Below are positions 17,258 to 25,786 of a DNA stretch of 55,499 bases, piece by piece. Both the position numbers and the translations under genes were made by a program. The stretch covers positions 1 through 55,499 of the forward strand of contig JAHCJQ010000010.1 of assembly GCA_026126215.1 (NCBI GenBank). Reading direction: 5' to 3'. This DNA comes from Alphaproteobacteria bacterium (lineage in GTDB: Bacteria; Pseudomonadota; Alphaproteobacteria; Ferrovibrionales; Ferrovibrionaceae). Below the pieces are notes generated by a model. The model searched no databases, was not told the DNA's origin, and saw only the letters and a list, made by a program, of their open reading frames with translations. Each line of letters opens with the position of its first letter. Within the stretch, counting starts at the first letter, position 1.

Positions 17258-18087
17258 GTCGGACGCGGCCCGTCCCCGATCGCCGCCTCGATCCGCGCCG
17301 GATCGGGCATCTCTCCCGCCCTGACGCCCCATTCCTCCGCATGGATGCCGCAGGCGACCAGCACGCTGTCGATGCCGGCCGCATGCGCGCCGGCGATATC
17401 CGTGCGCAGCGAATCGCCGACGGCAAGCAGGCGCGCGCGGGCCGGGCCGAGCCAGGCGCGGCAGGCGGCATAGGCATCCGGGTGCGGCTTGCCATGCTGG
17501 ATGACGCGCCCGCCCAGCGCCTCGTAACGCGCGGCGAGGGCGCCCGCGCAATAGACCCGGACATTGCCGCGCATCACCGTGAGATCGGGATTGGCGCAGA
17601 CCATGACCAGGTCGCGGGCAATGGCCTCGCGGAAGATGCGATCGTAATCCTGCGGTTCTTCCTTCTCGTCATCAACAAGGCCGGTGCAGAGCATGAAGTC
17701 GGCAGCCGCCGGCGTCTCGACCCGACGATAGTCGAGATCGTCGAGCAGGCCCCAGTCGCGCTCCGGCCCGATGCGCAGATAGCTGTGCCAGCCTTCCGCG
17801 CGCCGCGCGAGGTGGGCATGGGTGAGGTCGCCCGAGGTGATGATGTGGTCGTGACAGCCCTCCGGCAGGCCGATCTTCTGCCGCAGGAAGTCCTCGACGC
17901 TCTCCGAGCGGCGCGGCGCGTTCGAGAGCAGGATCACAGGTGTGCCCTGCGCGCGCAGCCGGCGCATGCAATCCACGGTTCCGGGGAAGGGCCGGTGCCC
18001 GTCATGCACCACGCCCCACAGATCAAGGATGAAGGCATCATACTTCTCGGCGACCGGACCGAGGCCCGCGATGGCGGTCAGTTTCAT
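17230..18087 (-). CDS. HAD-superfamily IIA hydrolase (TIGR01459-type)
   Basis: 285 residues of the NagD-like HAD-IIA group. The nucleophile motif is FILDLWGVVHDG (Asp22), with Trp in place of the usual second Asp, as is common in this subfamily. Motif II is LLSNAPRRS, the Lys motif is HGKPHPDAY, and motif IV is GDSLRTDIAGA. ATG 18087 has GGAG 7 bases upstream. Overlaps the convergent HAD-IIB gene by 28 bp; the two are different subfamilies, so this is not a tandem duplication. Substrate unknown. Confidence 0.85.
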   Translation of the reverse strand: MKLTAIAGLGPVAEKYDAFILDLWGVVHDGHRPFPGTVDCMRRLRAQGTPVILLSNAPRRSESVEDFLRQKIGLPEGCHDHIITSGDLTHAHLARRAEGWHSYLRIGPERDWGLLDDLDYRRVETPAAADFMLCTGLVDDEKEEPQDYDRIFREAIARDLVMVCANPDLTVMRGNVRVYCAGALAARYEALGGRVIQHGKPHPDAYAACRAWLGPARARLLAVGDSLRTDIAGAHAAGIDSVLVACGIHAEEWGVRAGEMPDPARIEAAIGDGPRPTYLAAELRW

Positions 18088-18144
18088 TGGCTGGCTCCGG
18101 GTCTCGCCGTCGGTCGGACGCTCAGGCGGCGGCAGGGCGCGCAA

Positions 18145-18173
18145 TACATACCGCCACCATTCCGGCCGGGCAA
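18145..18173 (-). promoter_or_regulatory. Candidate promoter for the HAD-IIA gene
   Basis: On the minus strand: TTGCCC (18173-18168), a 17-bp spacer and TATGTA (18150-18145). It lies about 58 bp upstream of the ATG, inside the 120-bp gap behind the EAL gene. Confidence 0.45.
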
Positions 18174-18207
18174 GACAGGGATTCGCGGCGGGGCGATTGC
18201 GTTCCGC

Positions 18208-19401
18208 TCATGCCTCGTCGCGGGAGCGGCGTGGTTCGCCGAAGAGAAAGCCCTGACCGAAATCCACCTCGTAGTCGAGCAGGTCGACGACCTGCTGTTC
18301 GGTCTCGATCTTCTCGGCGATCAGGTCGATCTTGTGCCGGCGCAGCAGTTCCTTGAGGTCGAGCACGTCGATCTGCCCGTCGCTCTGGTAGACCTCGGCC
18401 AGCAGCGCGCCGGCATCGAGCTTGATGAAGCGGAAGTGCCGCCGCCCCAGCGCGGCAAGGTCGATTGCCAGGCTGGTCACGTTGTCGAGCGAGAAGCGGC
18501 AGCCAAGCTGGCCGAGCCGCTCCAGCGCGTCCTCGCCCTCGACGCCGAGCTGCTCCAGATCGGACTGCGCGATCTCGAAGAAGATATTGCCGGCGAGATC
18601 GGCGTTCTGTCCGAGAAACTCGGCGAACTGGTCGACGAAATCGCGGTCCTCGATGGTGGCGCGGCCGAGATTGATGAAGAAACCCACATGCGGCTGGCGT
18701 CGGCGCAGCCGCCGGACGAGCTGTACGCAGCGGAACAGCAGGAGATTGTCGATGGCCGGCAGCGCGCCGCTTGCCCCGGCGGCGGCCAGATACTGTTCCG
18801 GCGCCAGGACCTGGCCGGCGGCATCGCGGATGCGCGAAAAGCTCTCATAATAGCGCACCTTGCGCTGCGGCAGGCTGACGATCGGCTGCAGATAGAGATC
18901 GACGCGGTTCTCCGCCAGCGCCTCGCGCACCGTCGCGGCCGCGTCGGCCGGCTCCGCGAGCGATGATGCCTCGCCTCTCGCCGCGTCGGGGCGGCGGCCC
19001 TGGCCGAGGGCGCGGTTGCGCCCGCCCGGAAGCCGGCGGCCCAGTTCGTCGAGCAGTTCGCGCAGCATGGCGAACTCCGCCGCGCGCCGTTCCTGCGCCT
19101 GCGCGCCGCGCCGCGCATGCTCGCTGCGTATCTGGGCGAGTTCCCGGCGCAACTCGTCGACCTCCCGGCCGAGTCCGCTCTGGCGGTGGCGCAGCTCGCC
19201 GAGCTCGAATGCACGATCCCTGCCGGCGCGCCAGCGCCAGATCTGGTCGTGCAGGGCGAGGAAGGCAACGAAGGCGGCAAGCGCGAGCAATGCCGGCGAG
19301 ACCGGGCCAAGCGGGGTCTCCGGCGCCGGCGCGAGGACGGCGAGGAGCAGGGCCGCGAGGGCATAGCTGGCAAGGGCGAAAATCTGGCCGAGCGCGCTCA
19401 T
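18208..19401 (-). CDS. Membrane-anchored EAL-domain protein, probably catalytically inactive
   Basis: 397 residues: two membrane segments (about 7-25 and 35-52), a charged coiled coil (about 60-125), then an EAL domain (about 155-390). EAL proteins hydrolyse cyclic di-GMP when intact. Here the signature is ESFSRI instead of EALxR and the DDFG-type metal site reads DNVTS, so one of two key aspartates is Asn. The glutamates in FFEIAQSDL and AEKIETEQQ and the late GQGFLFGEP are kept. Most likely a c-di-GMP sensor or protein-interaction module. No GGDEF domain is present. It is divergent from the glutathione peroxidase gene. No clear Shine-Dalgarno sequence precedes the ATG. Confidence 0.8.
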   Translation of the reverse strand: MSALGQIFALASYALAALLLAVLAPAPETPLGPVSPALLALAAFVAFLALHDQIWRWRAGRDRAFELGELRHRQSGLGREVDELRRELAQIRSEHARRGAQAQERRAAEFAMLRELLDELGRRLPGGRNRALGQGRRPDAARGEASSLAEPADAAATVREALAENRVDLYLQPIVSLPQRKVRYYESFSRIRDAAGQVLAPEQYLAAAGASGALPAIDNLLLFRCVQLVRRLRRRQPHVGFFINLGRATIEDRDFVDQFAEFLGQNADLAGNIFFEIAQSDLEQLGVEGEDALERLGQLGCRFSLDNVTSLAIDLAALGRRHFRFIKLDAGALLAEVYQSDGQIDVLDLKELLRRHKIDLIAEKIETEQQVVDLLDYEVDFGQGFLFGEPRRSRDEA

Positions 19402-19482
19402 CGGCGAGGCGGGTCCGGGATAGTTGCGACAGGCACCAGTCTGTTGCGCCTTTCCTGTAGATATGGTTAACGAATTCTCGAC

Positions 19483-19510
19483 TTGGCGGCGGACCCGGCC
19501 GCCCTATCAT
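19483..19510 (+). promoter_or_regulatory. Candidate promoter for the glutathione peroxidase gene
   Basis: TTGGCG (19483-19488), a 16-bp spacer and TATCAT (19505-19510), leaving a leader of about 30 bases before the ATG at 19548. Confidence 0.45.
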
Positions 19511-19547
19511 CGGTAGCAGGCGGCCCTTGGCGGCCAGGGGGTGTGGG

Positions 19548-20111
19548 ATGTGGCTTGCACGGATCGGCTTTGCCTTGCTCGCGCTGCTTGCGGCCGGCAT
19601 CCTGCCAACCGGGAGGGCGGAGGCGATGTCCGCGCACGATTTCACGTTCCGGGCGATCGAGGGCGGCGAACTGCCGCTCGGCAGCTTCCGGGGCAAGGCG
19701 GTGCTGGTGGTCAATACCGCGTCCCAATGCGGCTTCACTCCGCAATATGCCGGCCTGCAGGAACTCTGGCGGCGCTACCGGGAGCGTGGCCTCGTGGTGC
19801 TGGGCGTGCCCTCGAACGATTTCGGCGGCCAGGAGCCCGGTTCGGCGGCCGAAATCAAGGCATTCTGCGAGGTGAATTTCGACGTCGATTTCCCGCTGAC
19901 CGACAAGCAGCGCGTGATCGGGGCCGATGCCCATCCCTTCTATCGCTGGATCGCCCGGGAACTGGGCGAGGGGCAGCTCCCGCGCTGGAACTTCCATAAA
20001 TACCTGGTGGCGCCCGACGGCTCGCTGGCGGGCACCTTCCCAACGCGCGTGCGCCCGGACGCGCCCGAGCTCATCCGCGCCATCGAGGAGGTCCTGCCGG
20101 CGTCCCGCTGA
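19548..20111 (+). CDS. Exported glutathione peroxidase
   Basis: 187 residues. An N-terminal signal peptide (ARIGFALLALLAAGILP, ending near AEA) predicts export to the periplasm. The peroxidatic residue is Cys61 in NTASQCGFTPQY, encoded by TGC (not selenocysteine). The tetrad partners Gln/Trp appear in the family motifs and WNFHKYLV. Reduces hydroperoxides; many bacterial members use thioredoxin instead of glutathione. The ATG at 19548 has AGGGGG upstream, and an in-frame TTG seven codons earlier is less likely. Confidence 0.9.
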   Translation: MWLARIGFALLALLAAGILPTGRAEAMSAHDFTFRAIEGGELPLGSFRGKAVLVVNTASQCGFTPQYAGLQELWRRYRERGLVVLGVPSNDFGGQEPGSAAEIKAFCEVNFDVDFPLTDKQRVIGADAHPFYRWIARELGEGQLPRWNFHKYLVAPDGSLAGTFPTRVRPDAPELIRAIEEVLPASR

Positions 20112-20118
20112 GCGGCGG

Positions 20119-20733
20119 TCAGCCCGGGCGGTCGGCAAGCATGCGGATGGCGCTCGCCATGCGGCTCAGGGTGGTGAGCAGGCAGAGCGCGGCAAAGACG
20201 AGGGCCAGCACAGGGAAGGTCGCCGGAAAGAGACAGAAGGCGGCGAAGAACAGTATCGTCTCCGTGCCCTCCGTCAGCCCGCCCAGATAGTACAGGGCCT
20301 TCGGTCCGCGCCGCGTGGTGGCGAGGCCGCGCTTGGCGGCGAAGATGGCGAAGGCAAGGAACGTCGAGCCGGTTCCCATGAAGCCGAACAGCAGGATCGC
20401 CGCAGGCAGCGCATTGTCTGGCCTCGCCAGGGCGAAAGCCGCGACGAAACCCGCATAGACGATGAAATCGCAGACGATGTCGAGATAGCCGCCCAGATCG
20501 CTCGCGCTGCGCCGCCGCGCGACCGCGCCGTCCAGGCCGTCGAACAGGCGGTTGCCCAAGAACAGGGCCAGCCCGGTCAGGTAATGTCCGGTGGCGATCG
20601 CCGGGATGGCGCCGAGCCCGAGGGCAAAGCCGGTCCAGGTCAGGGCATCGGCGCCGATGCCCAGCGCCGCGAGCCCGCCGCCCGCGCGATCGAGGGTGGG
20701 GGCGAGGAAGCGGCGGAGGAGCGGGTCGAGCAT
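20119..20733 (-). CDS. CDP-alcohol phosphatidyltransferase family protein
   Basis: A 204-residue integral membrane enzyme with about six membrane segments. The CDP-alcohol signature D(x)2DG(x)2AR(x)8G(x)3D(x)3D is complete (from DGLDGAVARR to DIVCD). Members join a CDP-linked lipid or alcohol to a polar head group. The acceptor here cannot be told from sequence; phosphatidylserine/phosphatidylglycerophosphate synthase-like and inositol-type enzymes share the motif. ATG 20733 has GAGG 8 bases upstream. Convergent with the glutathione peroxidase gene (7 bp gap). Confidence 0.85.
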   Translation of the reverse strand: MLDPLLRRFLAPTLDRAGGGLAALGIGADALTWTGFALGLGAIPAIATGHYLTGLALFLGNRLFDGLDGAVARRRSASDLGGYLDIVCDFIVYAGFVAAFALARPDNALPAAILLFGFMGTGSTFLAFAIFAAKRGLATTRRGPKALYYLGGLTEGTETILFFAAFCLFPATFPVLALVFAALCLLTTLSRMASAIRMLADRPG

Positions 20734-20776
20734 CGGCCCATCCTCGCCGCCTTGCGGCGCCGCCGCAATCCGCCGC

Positions 20777-20807
20777 TTGACCTTCCAGCGACGGTAAGGT
20801 GCAGGAT
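20777..20807 (+). promoter_or_regulatory. CueR/MerR-type promoter with 19-bp spacer
   Basis: TTGACC (-35, 20777-20782), then a 19-bp spacer and CAGGAT (-10, 20802-20807). The over-long spacer holds the dyad ACCTTCC (20780-20786) and GGTAAGGT (20793-20800). That is the layout of copper-responsive CueR operators (compare ACCTTCC-N-GGAAGGT at copA promoters). It lies directly upstream of a copper-chaperone-like gene. Strong sequence match; the regulator itself is not in the window. Confidence 0.78.
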
Positions 20808-20847
20808 GCCCGCGGTTGAAGATTTGCAGCATTTGTCGGAGATGAAG

Positions 20848-21057
20848 ATGGATGGCATTACGTTTCGGGTGACCGGCATGACCTGCCAGGGCTGCGTCAA
20901 TGCCGTGACGCGGGCGCTTGGCCGGGTGGCGCCGCAGGCGCGCGTCGAGGTCGATCTCGCCACCGGCCGGGTGGCGATCGAGGGCGCGGTGGAGCCTTCG
21001 CGCGCGGCCGAGGCGATCCGCGCCGCAGGCTTCGAGGTGGCGGGGCAGAACTTATAG
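20848..21057 (+). CDS. Heavy-metal-associated domain protein, copper chaperone (CopZ-like)
   Basis: A 69-residue single HMA domain with the metal-binding GMTCQGC motif and the usual ferredoxin-like pattern (VEVDLATGRVAI, AIRAAGFEV). Carries Cu(I), normally to a P1B-type ATPase, in the cytoplasm. ATG 20848 has GGAG exactly 6 bases upstream; an ATG 6 bases earlier abuts the same GGAG and is unlikely. The CueR-like promoter upstream supports copper induction. No copper ATPase gene is adjacent. Divergent from the phosphatidyltransferase. Confidence 0.88.
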   Translation: MDGITFRVTGMTCQGCVNAVTRALGRVAPQARVEVDLATGRVAIEGAVEPSRAAEAIRAAGFEVAGQNL

Positions 21058-21130
21058 GGCCGGGGGGCGTACAGGGCAGGGCGCTGCTGGCCCTTGCTTT
21101 CCCGGCCGGCCGCTGTCATGACCTGCGGCC

Positions 21131-21979
21131 GTGAACTACCGCCATGCGTTCCATGCCGGCAATTTCGGCGACGTGCTGAAGCACGCGGTGCTGGTAAGGG
21201 TGATCGGGCATCTGTGCCGCAAGGATGCGGCCTTCCTGGTTCTCGACACCCATGCCGGCCCGGGTCGCTATGACCTGCGTTCGGTGCCGGCCTTGAAGAC
21301 GGCCGAGTTTCGCGCCGGCATCGGGCGGGTTGCCGCCGCGACCGATCCGCCCGCGCCACTCGCGCCCTACCTCGAACTTCTGGCACGCCTTAATCCGGAG
21401 GGCCTCGGCGCCGGCATCCGCTTCTATCCGGGCTCGCCGGAACTGGCGCGGCGGATGCTGCGCCCGCAGGACCGGCTGGTCCTCAACGAGCTGCATCCCC
21501 AGGATCGCGAGGCACTGCGCCATTTGATGATGGGCGACCGGCGGGTGCGAGTGCTGGGTGAGGACGGTTATGCCCTGGTCAAGGCCCAGCTTCCGCCGCC
21601 CGAGCGTCGCGGCCTGATCCTGATCGATCCGCCCTTCGAGCGCCCCGACGATCGCGAGCGCATGATCGCCGCGCTGCGCCAGGGGCTGCGCCGGTTCGCG
21701 ACCGGCACCTTCCTGCTCTGGTATCCCGTCAAGGCAGCGGACGATGGCGACAGGCTGTTCGAGATGGCTCGCGCGGCGGTGACGGCGCGGCTGCTGCAGG
21801 CGGAGCTTCTGGTGCGCGCGCCGGGCGACCCCGCCCTGCTCAACGGTGCCGGCCTGCTGATGGTCAATCCGCCCTGGCAACTGGCAAGTGAACTGTCCGT
21901 GCTGCTGCCCTGGCTTTCGGAGACACTGCGCCAGGGTGCGGGCGCCGGCGCGAAACTACGCCCGACGGCGGACAAATGA
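21131..21979 (+). CDS. rlmJ: 23S rRNA (adenine(2030)-N(6))-methyltransferase RlmJ
   Basis: 282 residues. The N-terminus NYRHAFHAGNFGDVLKH is diagnostic of RlmJ. SAM binding is indicated by LDTHAGPGRYDL and the catalytic N6-adenine motif is DPPFE (LILIDPPFE). Methylates A2030 of 23S rRNA. The start codon is GTG with no strong Shine-Dalgarno sequence; the protein aligns with the family from this codon. Confidence 0.93.
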   Translation: MNYRHAFHAGNFGDVLKHAVLVRVIGHLCRKDAAFLVLDTHAGPGRYDLRSVPALKTAEFRAGIGRVAAATDPPAPLAPYLELLARLNPEGLGAGIRFYPGSPELARRMLRPQDRLVLNELHPQDREALRHLMMGDRRVRVLGEDGYALVKAQLPPPERRGLILIDPPFERPDDRERMIAALRQGLRRFATGTFLLWYPVKAADDGDRLFEMARAAVTARLLQAELLVRAPGDPALLNGAGLLMVNPPWQLASELSVLLPWLSETLRQGAGAGAKLRPTADK

Positions 21980-22015
21980 AGGCACCCGCGCCGGGCGTGG
22001 GATTCATGTCCGCTG

Positions 22016-22043
22016 TTGTCCGGTCCGTGCCGCCGTCTAGACT
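22016..22043 (+). promoter_or_regulatory. Candidate promoter for the DUF1194 gene
   Basis: TTGTCC (22016-22021), a 16-bp spacer and TAGACT (22038-22043), about 60 bp before the ATG at 22104. Confidence 0.45.
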
Positions 22044-22103
22044 TGATCGGGGGAAGGTCGATTCTCCCGGGACAGCGGCGACCACTCTGGAGAAGGAGCG
22101 GAC

Positions 22104-22988
22104 ATGCGCGTCAGGCAGATGGTTCGTTGCGTCGCGGCGGCAATCCTCGCGCTCCTGATCGTCCGTGAAGGTGCCGCGGAAACGGAAGTCGATCTTCAGC
22201 TCGCGCTTGCCGTCGATATTTCCGGCAGCGTCGATCAGGACGAGGCGCTGCTGCAGCGCCAGGGCTACGTCGCCGCCTTTCGTGACCCGGAGATCATTCG
22301 CGCGATCAAGGGCGGCATGATCGGCAAGATCGCCGTGATGTATTTCGAGTGGGCGAGTTACGGCGACAACCGCCTGCTGGTCGACTGGATGGTGATCGAC
22401 GACGAGGCCAGCGCGCATATGTTCGCCGCGCTGCTCGCCGAGGCACCGATCCGCACCGGGCTGCGCACTTCCATCACCGGTGCCATCGATTTCGCCCTGC
22501 CGCGGTTCGCGCAAGCGAACTTTCGCGCCACCAGGCGCGTCATCGACATATCCGGCGACGGCCCGAACAACGATGGCGGCCTGATCGACCTGGCGCGCGA
22601 GAAGGCGATCGCCGCCGGCATCACGATCAACGGCCTGCCAATCGTCAACGACCGGCCGAACCGTTTCGGATTTCCCAACATGGCCGATCTCGACAAGTAT
22701 TACGAGGGCTGCGTGATCGGCGGTCCGGGGGCCTTCATCGTCGTGGCGCAGGACTTCGCCTCGTTCGGCGAGGCGGTCCGGCGCAAGCTGCTGCTGGAGA
22801 TCGCCGGCCTCGTGCCCGAAGGCGGGCGCGCCAGCGTCGGACGACGCGAGGCGGCGCAGGGAGCGCGCCTGGCGCCGTTCCCGCCTGCGCGCGGCCTCCT
22901 TCACCGGGCGCAATACAAGCCCGGCTGCGATATCGGCGAACGACGCAGCCGCGACTTCTATCAGAACCGCTTCCTCAACCCGAACTGA
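22104..22988 (+). CDS. DUF1194 family exported protein with a von Willebrand A-like fold
   Basis: 294 residues with an N-terminal signal peptide (cleavage near GAAE). A MIDAS-like motif DISGS lies at 38-42, followed by a conserved SITGAIDFA and ISGDGPNNDGG, matching the DUF1194 family of alphaproteobacterial proteins that resemble VWA domains. Expected to bind a divalent cation and a protein partner in the periplasm; no function is established. The last 70 residues are Arg-rich and less conserved-looking. A purine-rich GGAGAAGGAG precedes the ATG. Confidence 0.82.
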   Translation: MRVRQMVRCVAAAILALLIVREGAAETEVDLQLALAVDISGSVDQDEALLQRQGYVAAFRDPEIIRAIKGGMIGKIAVMYFEWASYGDNRLLVDWMVIDDEASAHMFAALLAEAPIRTGLRTSITGAIDFALPRFAQANFRATRRVIDISGDGPNNDGGLIDLAREKAIAAGITINGLPIVNDRPNRFGFPNMADLDKYYEGCVIGGPGAFIVVAQDFASFGEAVRRKLLLEIAGLVPEGGRASVGRREAAQGARLAPFPPARGLLHRAQYKPGCDIGERRSRDFYQNRFLNPN

Positions 22989-22989
22989 C

Positions 22990-23018
22990 TTCCCTGCGAC
23001 CAGGGACCGGGCTAAGAC
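22990..23018 (+). promoter_or_regulatory. Weak candidate promoter for hrpB, possibly leaderless
   Basis: TTCCCT (22990-22995), a 17-bp spacer and TAAGAC (23013-23018), with only 7 bases between the -10 box and the ATG at 23026. There is no Shine-Dalgarno sequence. The -35 match is poor. Confidence 0.3.
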
Positions 23019-23025
23019 GGCTTGC

Positions 23026-25518
23026 ATGCCGCCTCGCTTCGATACCGAACTGCCGATCGACGAGCTGTTGCCGGAGGTCCGCCGCATCCTGGCGGCGGGC
23101 GACAATCTTGTCGTACAGGCCGCGCCGGGTGCGGGCAAGACCACGCGACTGCCGCTCGCCCTGCTGGACGAGCCCTGGCTCAAGGGGCGCAAGATACTCA
23201 TGCAGGAGCCGCGCCGCATCGCCACCCGCGCGGCCGCCCGGCGCATGGCGGAGACGCTGGGCGAGACGGTCGGCGGGCAGATCGGCTACAGCGTGCGGCT
23301 CGACCGGCGGATCGGGCCGGCAACACGGATCGAGGTGCTGACGGACGGCATCATGCTGCGCCGGCTGCAGGAGGATCCCGCGCTTGAGGATGCCGGCCTG
23401 GTGATCCTCGACGAGTTTCACGAGCGCGGCCTGGAAAGCGATCTCGTCCTTGCCCTCTGCCGCGACGCGCAGCGCGGCCTGCGGGAGGATCTGCGCATTC
23501 TCGTCATGTCGGCGACGCTCGATACGGCCGGCATTGCCGGACTGCTGGACGGCGCCCCGGTGCTCACCAGCGAGGGCCGCGCCTTTCCGGTCGAAACGCG
23601 CTATCTCGACCGGCCGGCGGAGGGGCGCATCGAGGATGCGGTCGCGGCCTGCATCCGCCGCGCGCTGGCCCGCGAGGCGGGGAGCCTGCTGGTGTTCCTG
23701 CCCGGCGCGCGCGAGATCGGGCGGGTGCGCCGGCTGCTCGGCGAGGCCGGCCTGCCGCCGGATACCGATCTGGCGATGCTTCATGGCGACATGCCCCCGG
23801 CCGGGCAGGATCACGCCATCCGCCCGGCGCCTGCCGGGCGGCGGAAGGTGGTGCTCGCCACCGCCATCGCCGAGACCTCGCTCACGATCGAGGGCGTGCG
23901 CGTGGTCATCGATGCCGGCCTGATGCGGCTTTCGCGCTTCGATCCGGCGAGCGGCATGGCGCGGCTGGTCACGGTTCGGGTCAGCGCCGATGCGGCCGAA
24001 CAGCGGCGCGGCCGGGCCGGGCGGACGGAGCCGGGCGTCTGCTACCGGTTGTGGACCGAGCCCGAACAGCGCGGTCTTCGGGCGCGCCGGCCGGCCGAGA
24101 TCCATGAAGCCGATCTTTCGGCGTTTGCGCTGGAACTGGCCTGCTGGGGCGCCGAACCGGGGGCGCTCGCGCTTCCCGACCAGCCTGCGCCGGCCGCGCT
24201 CGCCGGCGCGCGGGCGCTGCTGCGCCGGCTGGGCGCCCTCGACGATGCCGGCCGCGTCACGGCGCATGGCCGGACCATGGCCGGGATAGGGTTGCATCCG
24301 CGTCTTGCCCATATGCTGCTCCGATCGCGCGAGCTGGGACTTGGCGACACCGGTGCGGTGCTGGCGGCGCTGCTCGGCGAGCGCGATCCCGTGCGCGGCA
24401 GCGGGGCGGACCTGCGCGAGCGGCTCGACTGGCTGGTCGGGTCGCCCGACGCAGAGGCGGAGGGCTCGGGTCCGGCCTTGCGGCCGATCCGCGAACTGGC
24501 CCGCCGCCTGGGCGCGCGCGCACGCGATGGCCGGACCCGGGTCGACCGGCGCATGTGCGGGTTGCTGGTTGCCTTCGCCTATCCGGACCGCATCGCCCGC
24601 CGCCGTCCCGGCCGGGATGGCGAATATCTCCTGGCACTGGGGCGCGGGGCCCATCTGCCACCCGGCGATCCGCTCGCTGCGGAGGAGTTTCTCGCCGTTG
24701 CCGATCTCGACGGCGAGCGGGAGCGGGCGCGCATCTTTCGCGCCGCGCCACTTGGCGAGGAGGAGATCGAGGCGCATTTCGGCGATCTCGTGGAGGAGCA
24801 GGACGAGATACGCTGGGACGACCGGCAGGGCACGGTCGAGGCGCGGCGCGTGCGCCGGATCGGCGCGGTGGTTCTGGCCGCGCGGCCGCTGCCTGCCGCG
24901 CGCGCCGCAACCGGGGTCGCGGCGGCGCTGCTCGCGGGCGTCCGCCAGCGCGGACTTGCCTGCCTGCCCTGGACCGACGCGGCGCGGGCCTTTCAGGCGC
25001 GCGTGCTCTTTCTCCGCCGCGTCCTTGGCGAGGACTGGCCGGACATTTCGGACGTGGCGCTCGACGCGGAGCTGGACCAGTGGCTGGCCCCGCATCTGGA
25101 GGGGATGACGCGGCTCGATCATCTTGGCGGCCTCGATCTGGCGGCCTTGCTCGCGGCGCGGCTCGACTGGCGTCAGCGCCGGGTGCTCGACGAACTGGCG
25201 CCGACCCATCTCGCGGTGCCGAGCGGCTCGCGCATCGCCATCGACTATACAGCCCCCGAGGGGCCGGTGCTTGCGGTGCGGCTGCAGGAGATGTTCGGCC
25301 TGCGCGAGACGCCGCGCGTGGCCGGCGGTCAGGTGGCGCTGCTCTTGCACCTGCTGTCGCCGGCGCACCGGCCGGTGCAGGTGACGCGCGACCTGGCGAG
25401 TTTCTGGGCCAGCGGCTATGCGCAGGTGAAAGCCGATCTGCGCGGGCGCTATCCGCGCCACCACTGGCCGGACGACCCGCTTTCGGCGGAACCGACCAGC
25501 CGGGTACGCCGGCGCTAG
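23026..25518 (+). CDS. hrpB: ATP-dependent RNA helicase HrpB
   Basis: An 830-residue DExH helicase. Visible motifs: Walker A APGAGKTT, DEFHER (motif II), SATLD (III), LVFLPGARE, TSLTIEGVRVVID, and QRRGRAGR (VI). The HA2 region and the HrpB-specific C-terminal domain follow, giving normal full length. Its cellular role is poorly defined in bacteria. The TAG stop codon is formed by the first bases of the repeat element at 25515, so the element lies exactly at the gene's 3' end. Confidence 0.93.
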   Translation: MPPRFDTELPIDELLPEVRRILAAGDNLVVQAAPGAGKTTRLPLALLDEPWLKGRKILMQEPRRIATRAAARRMAETLGETVGGQIGYSVRLDRRIGPATRIEVLTDGIMLRRLQEDPALEDAGLVILDEFHERGLESDLVLALCRDAQRGLREDLRILVMSATLDTAGIAGLLDGAPVLTSEGRAFPVETRYLDRPAEGRIEDAVAACIRRALAREAGSLLVFLPGAREIGRVRRLLGEAGLPPDTDLAMLHGDMPPAGQDHAIRPAPAGRRKVVLATAIAETSLTIEGVRVVIDAGLMRLSRFDPASGMARLVTVRVSADAAEQRRGRAGRTEPGVCYRLWTEPEQRGLRARRPAEIHEADLSAFALELACWGAEPGALALPDQPAPAALAGARALLRRLGALDDAGRVTAHGRTMAGIGLHPRLAHMLLRSRELGLGDTGAVLAALLGERDPVRGSGADLRERLDWLVGSPDAEAEGSGPALRPIRELARRLGARARDGRTRVDRRMCGLLVAFAYPDRIARRRPGRDGEYLLALGRGAHLPPGDPLAAEEFLAVADLDGERERARIFRAAPLGEEEIEAHFGDLVEEQDEIRWDDRQGTVEARRVRRIGAVVLAARPLPAARAATGVAAALLAGVRQRGLACLPWTDAARAFQARVLFLRRVLGEDWPDISDVALDAELDQWLAPHLEGMTRLDHLGGLDLAALLAARLDWRQRRVLDELAPTHLAVPSGSRIAIDYTAPEGPVLAVRLQEMFGLRETPRVAGGQVALLLHLLSPAHRPVQVTRDLASFWASGYAQVKADLRGRYPRHHWPDDPLSAEPTSRVRRR

Positions 25519-25786
25519 AGCCGTTCACCGCGGGAGGGAAACCGTTCCGTTGGCCGGCGGCGCGGCGAGCCGCGCGAAGCGGCGCGCAGCGCGATGTGGT
25601 GCATCGGGCCAGCGGCGCGACAAAGCGGGCGCCTGCCGCCGGTCAACCCGCCGGGACGGGCGGAATTGCGCCGATGGACAGCGTCAGCCGGCTTGGCCGT
25701 AGCCCCGCTACACCTGCGCCGGCTGACCAGCCACAGCCCAATTCCGCCACGTCAGAACGATTCCAGCCCGCGGTGAACGGCTCTAG
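25515..25786 (+). repeat. Hairpin-rich MITE-like repeat, copy 1 (longest, 272 bp)
   Basis: Begins and ends with CTAG. Terminal inverted repeats start GAGCCGTTCACCGCGGG and are mirrored at the right end (the complement of CCCGCGGTGAACGGCTC). The inside has a GC-rich core (about 25560-25670) shared with copy 3, and a hairpin module (about 25675-25728). That module has arms GTCAGCCGGC / GCCGGCTGAC and an inner GTAGC-CCC-GCTAC, and is shared with copy 2. The left CTAG gives the hrpB stop and the right CTAG gives the stop of the convergent gene. No protein is encoded. Confidence 0.9.

Noticed and set aside
22975..25464. An 829-codon open frame antisense to hrpB
   Set aside because: Same GC-bias artefact; low-complexity Arg/Ala/Gln-rich product with no motif, whereas hrpB is complete.
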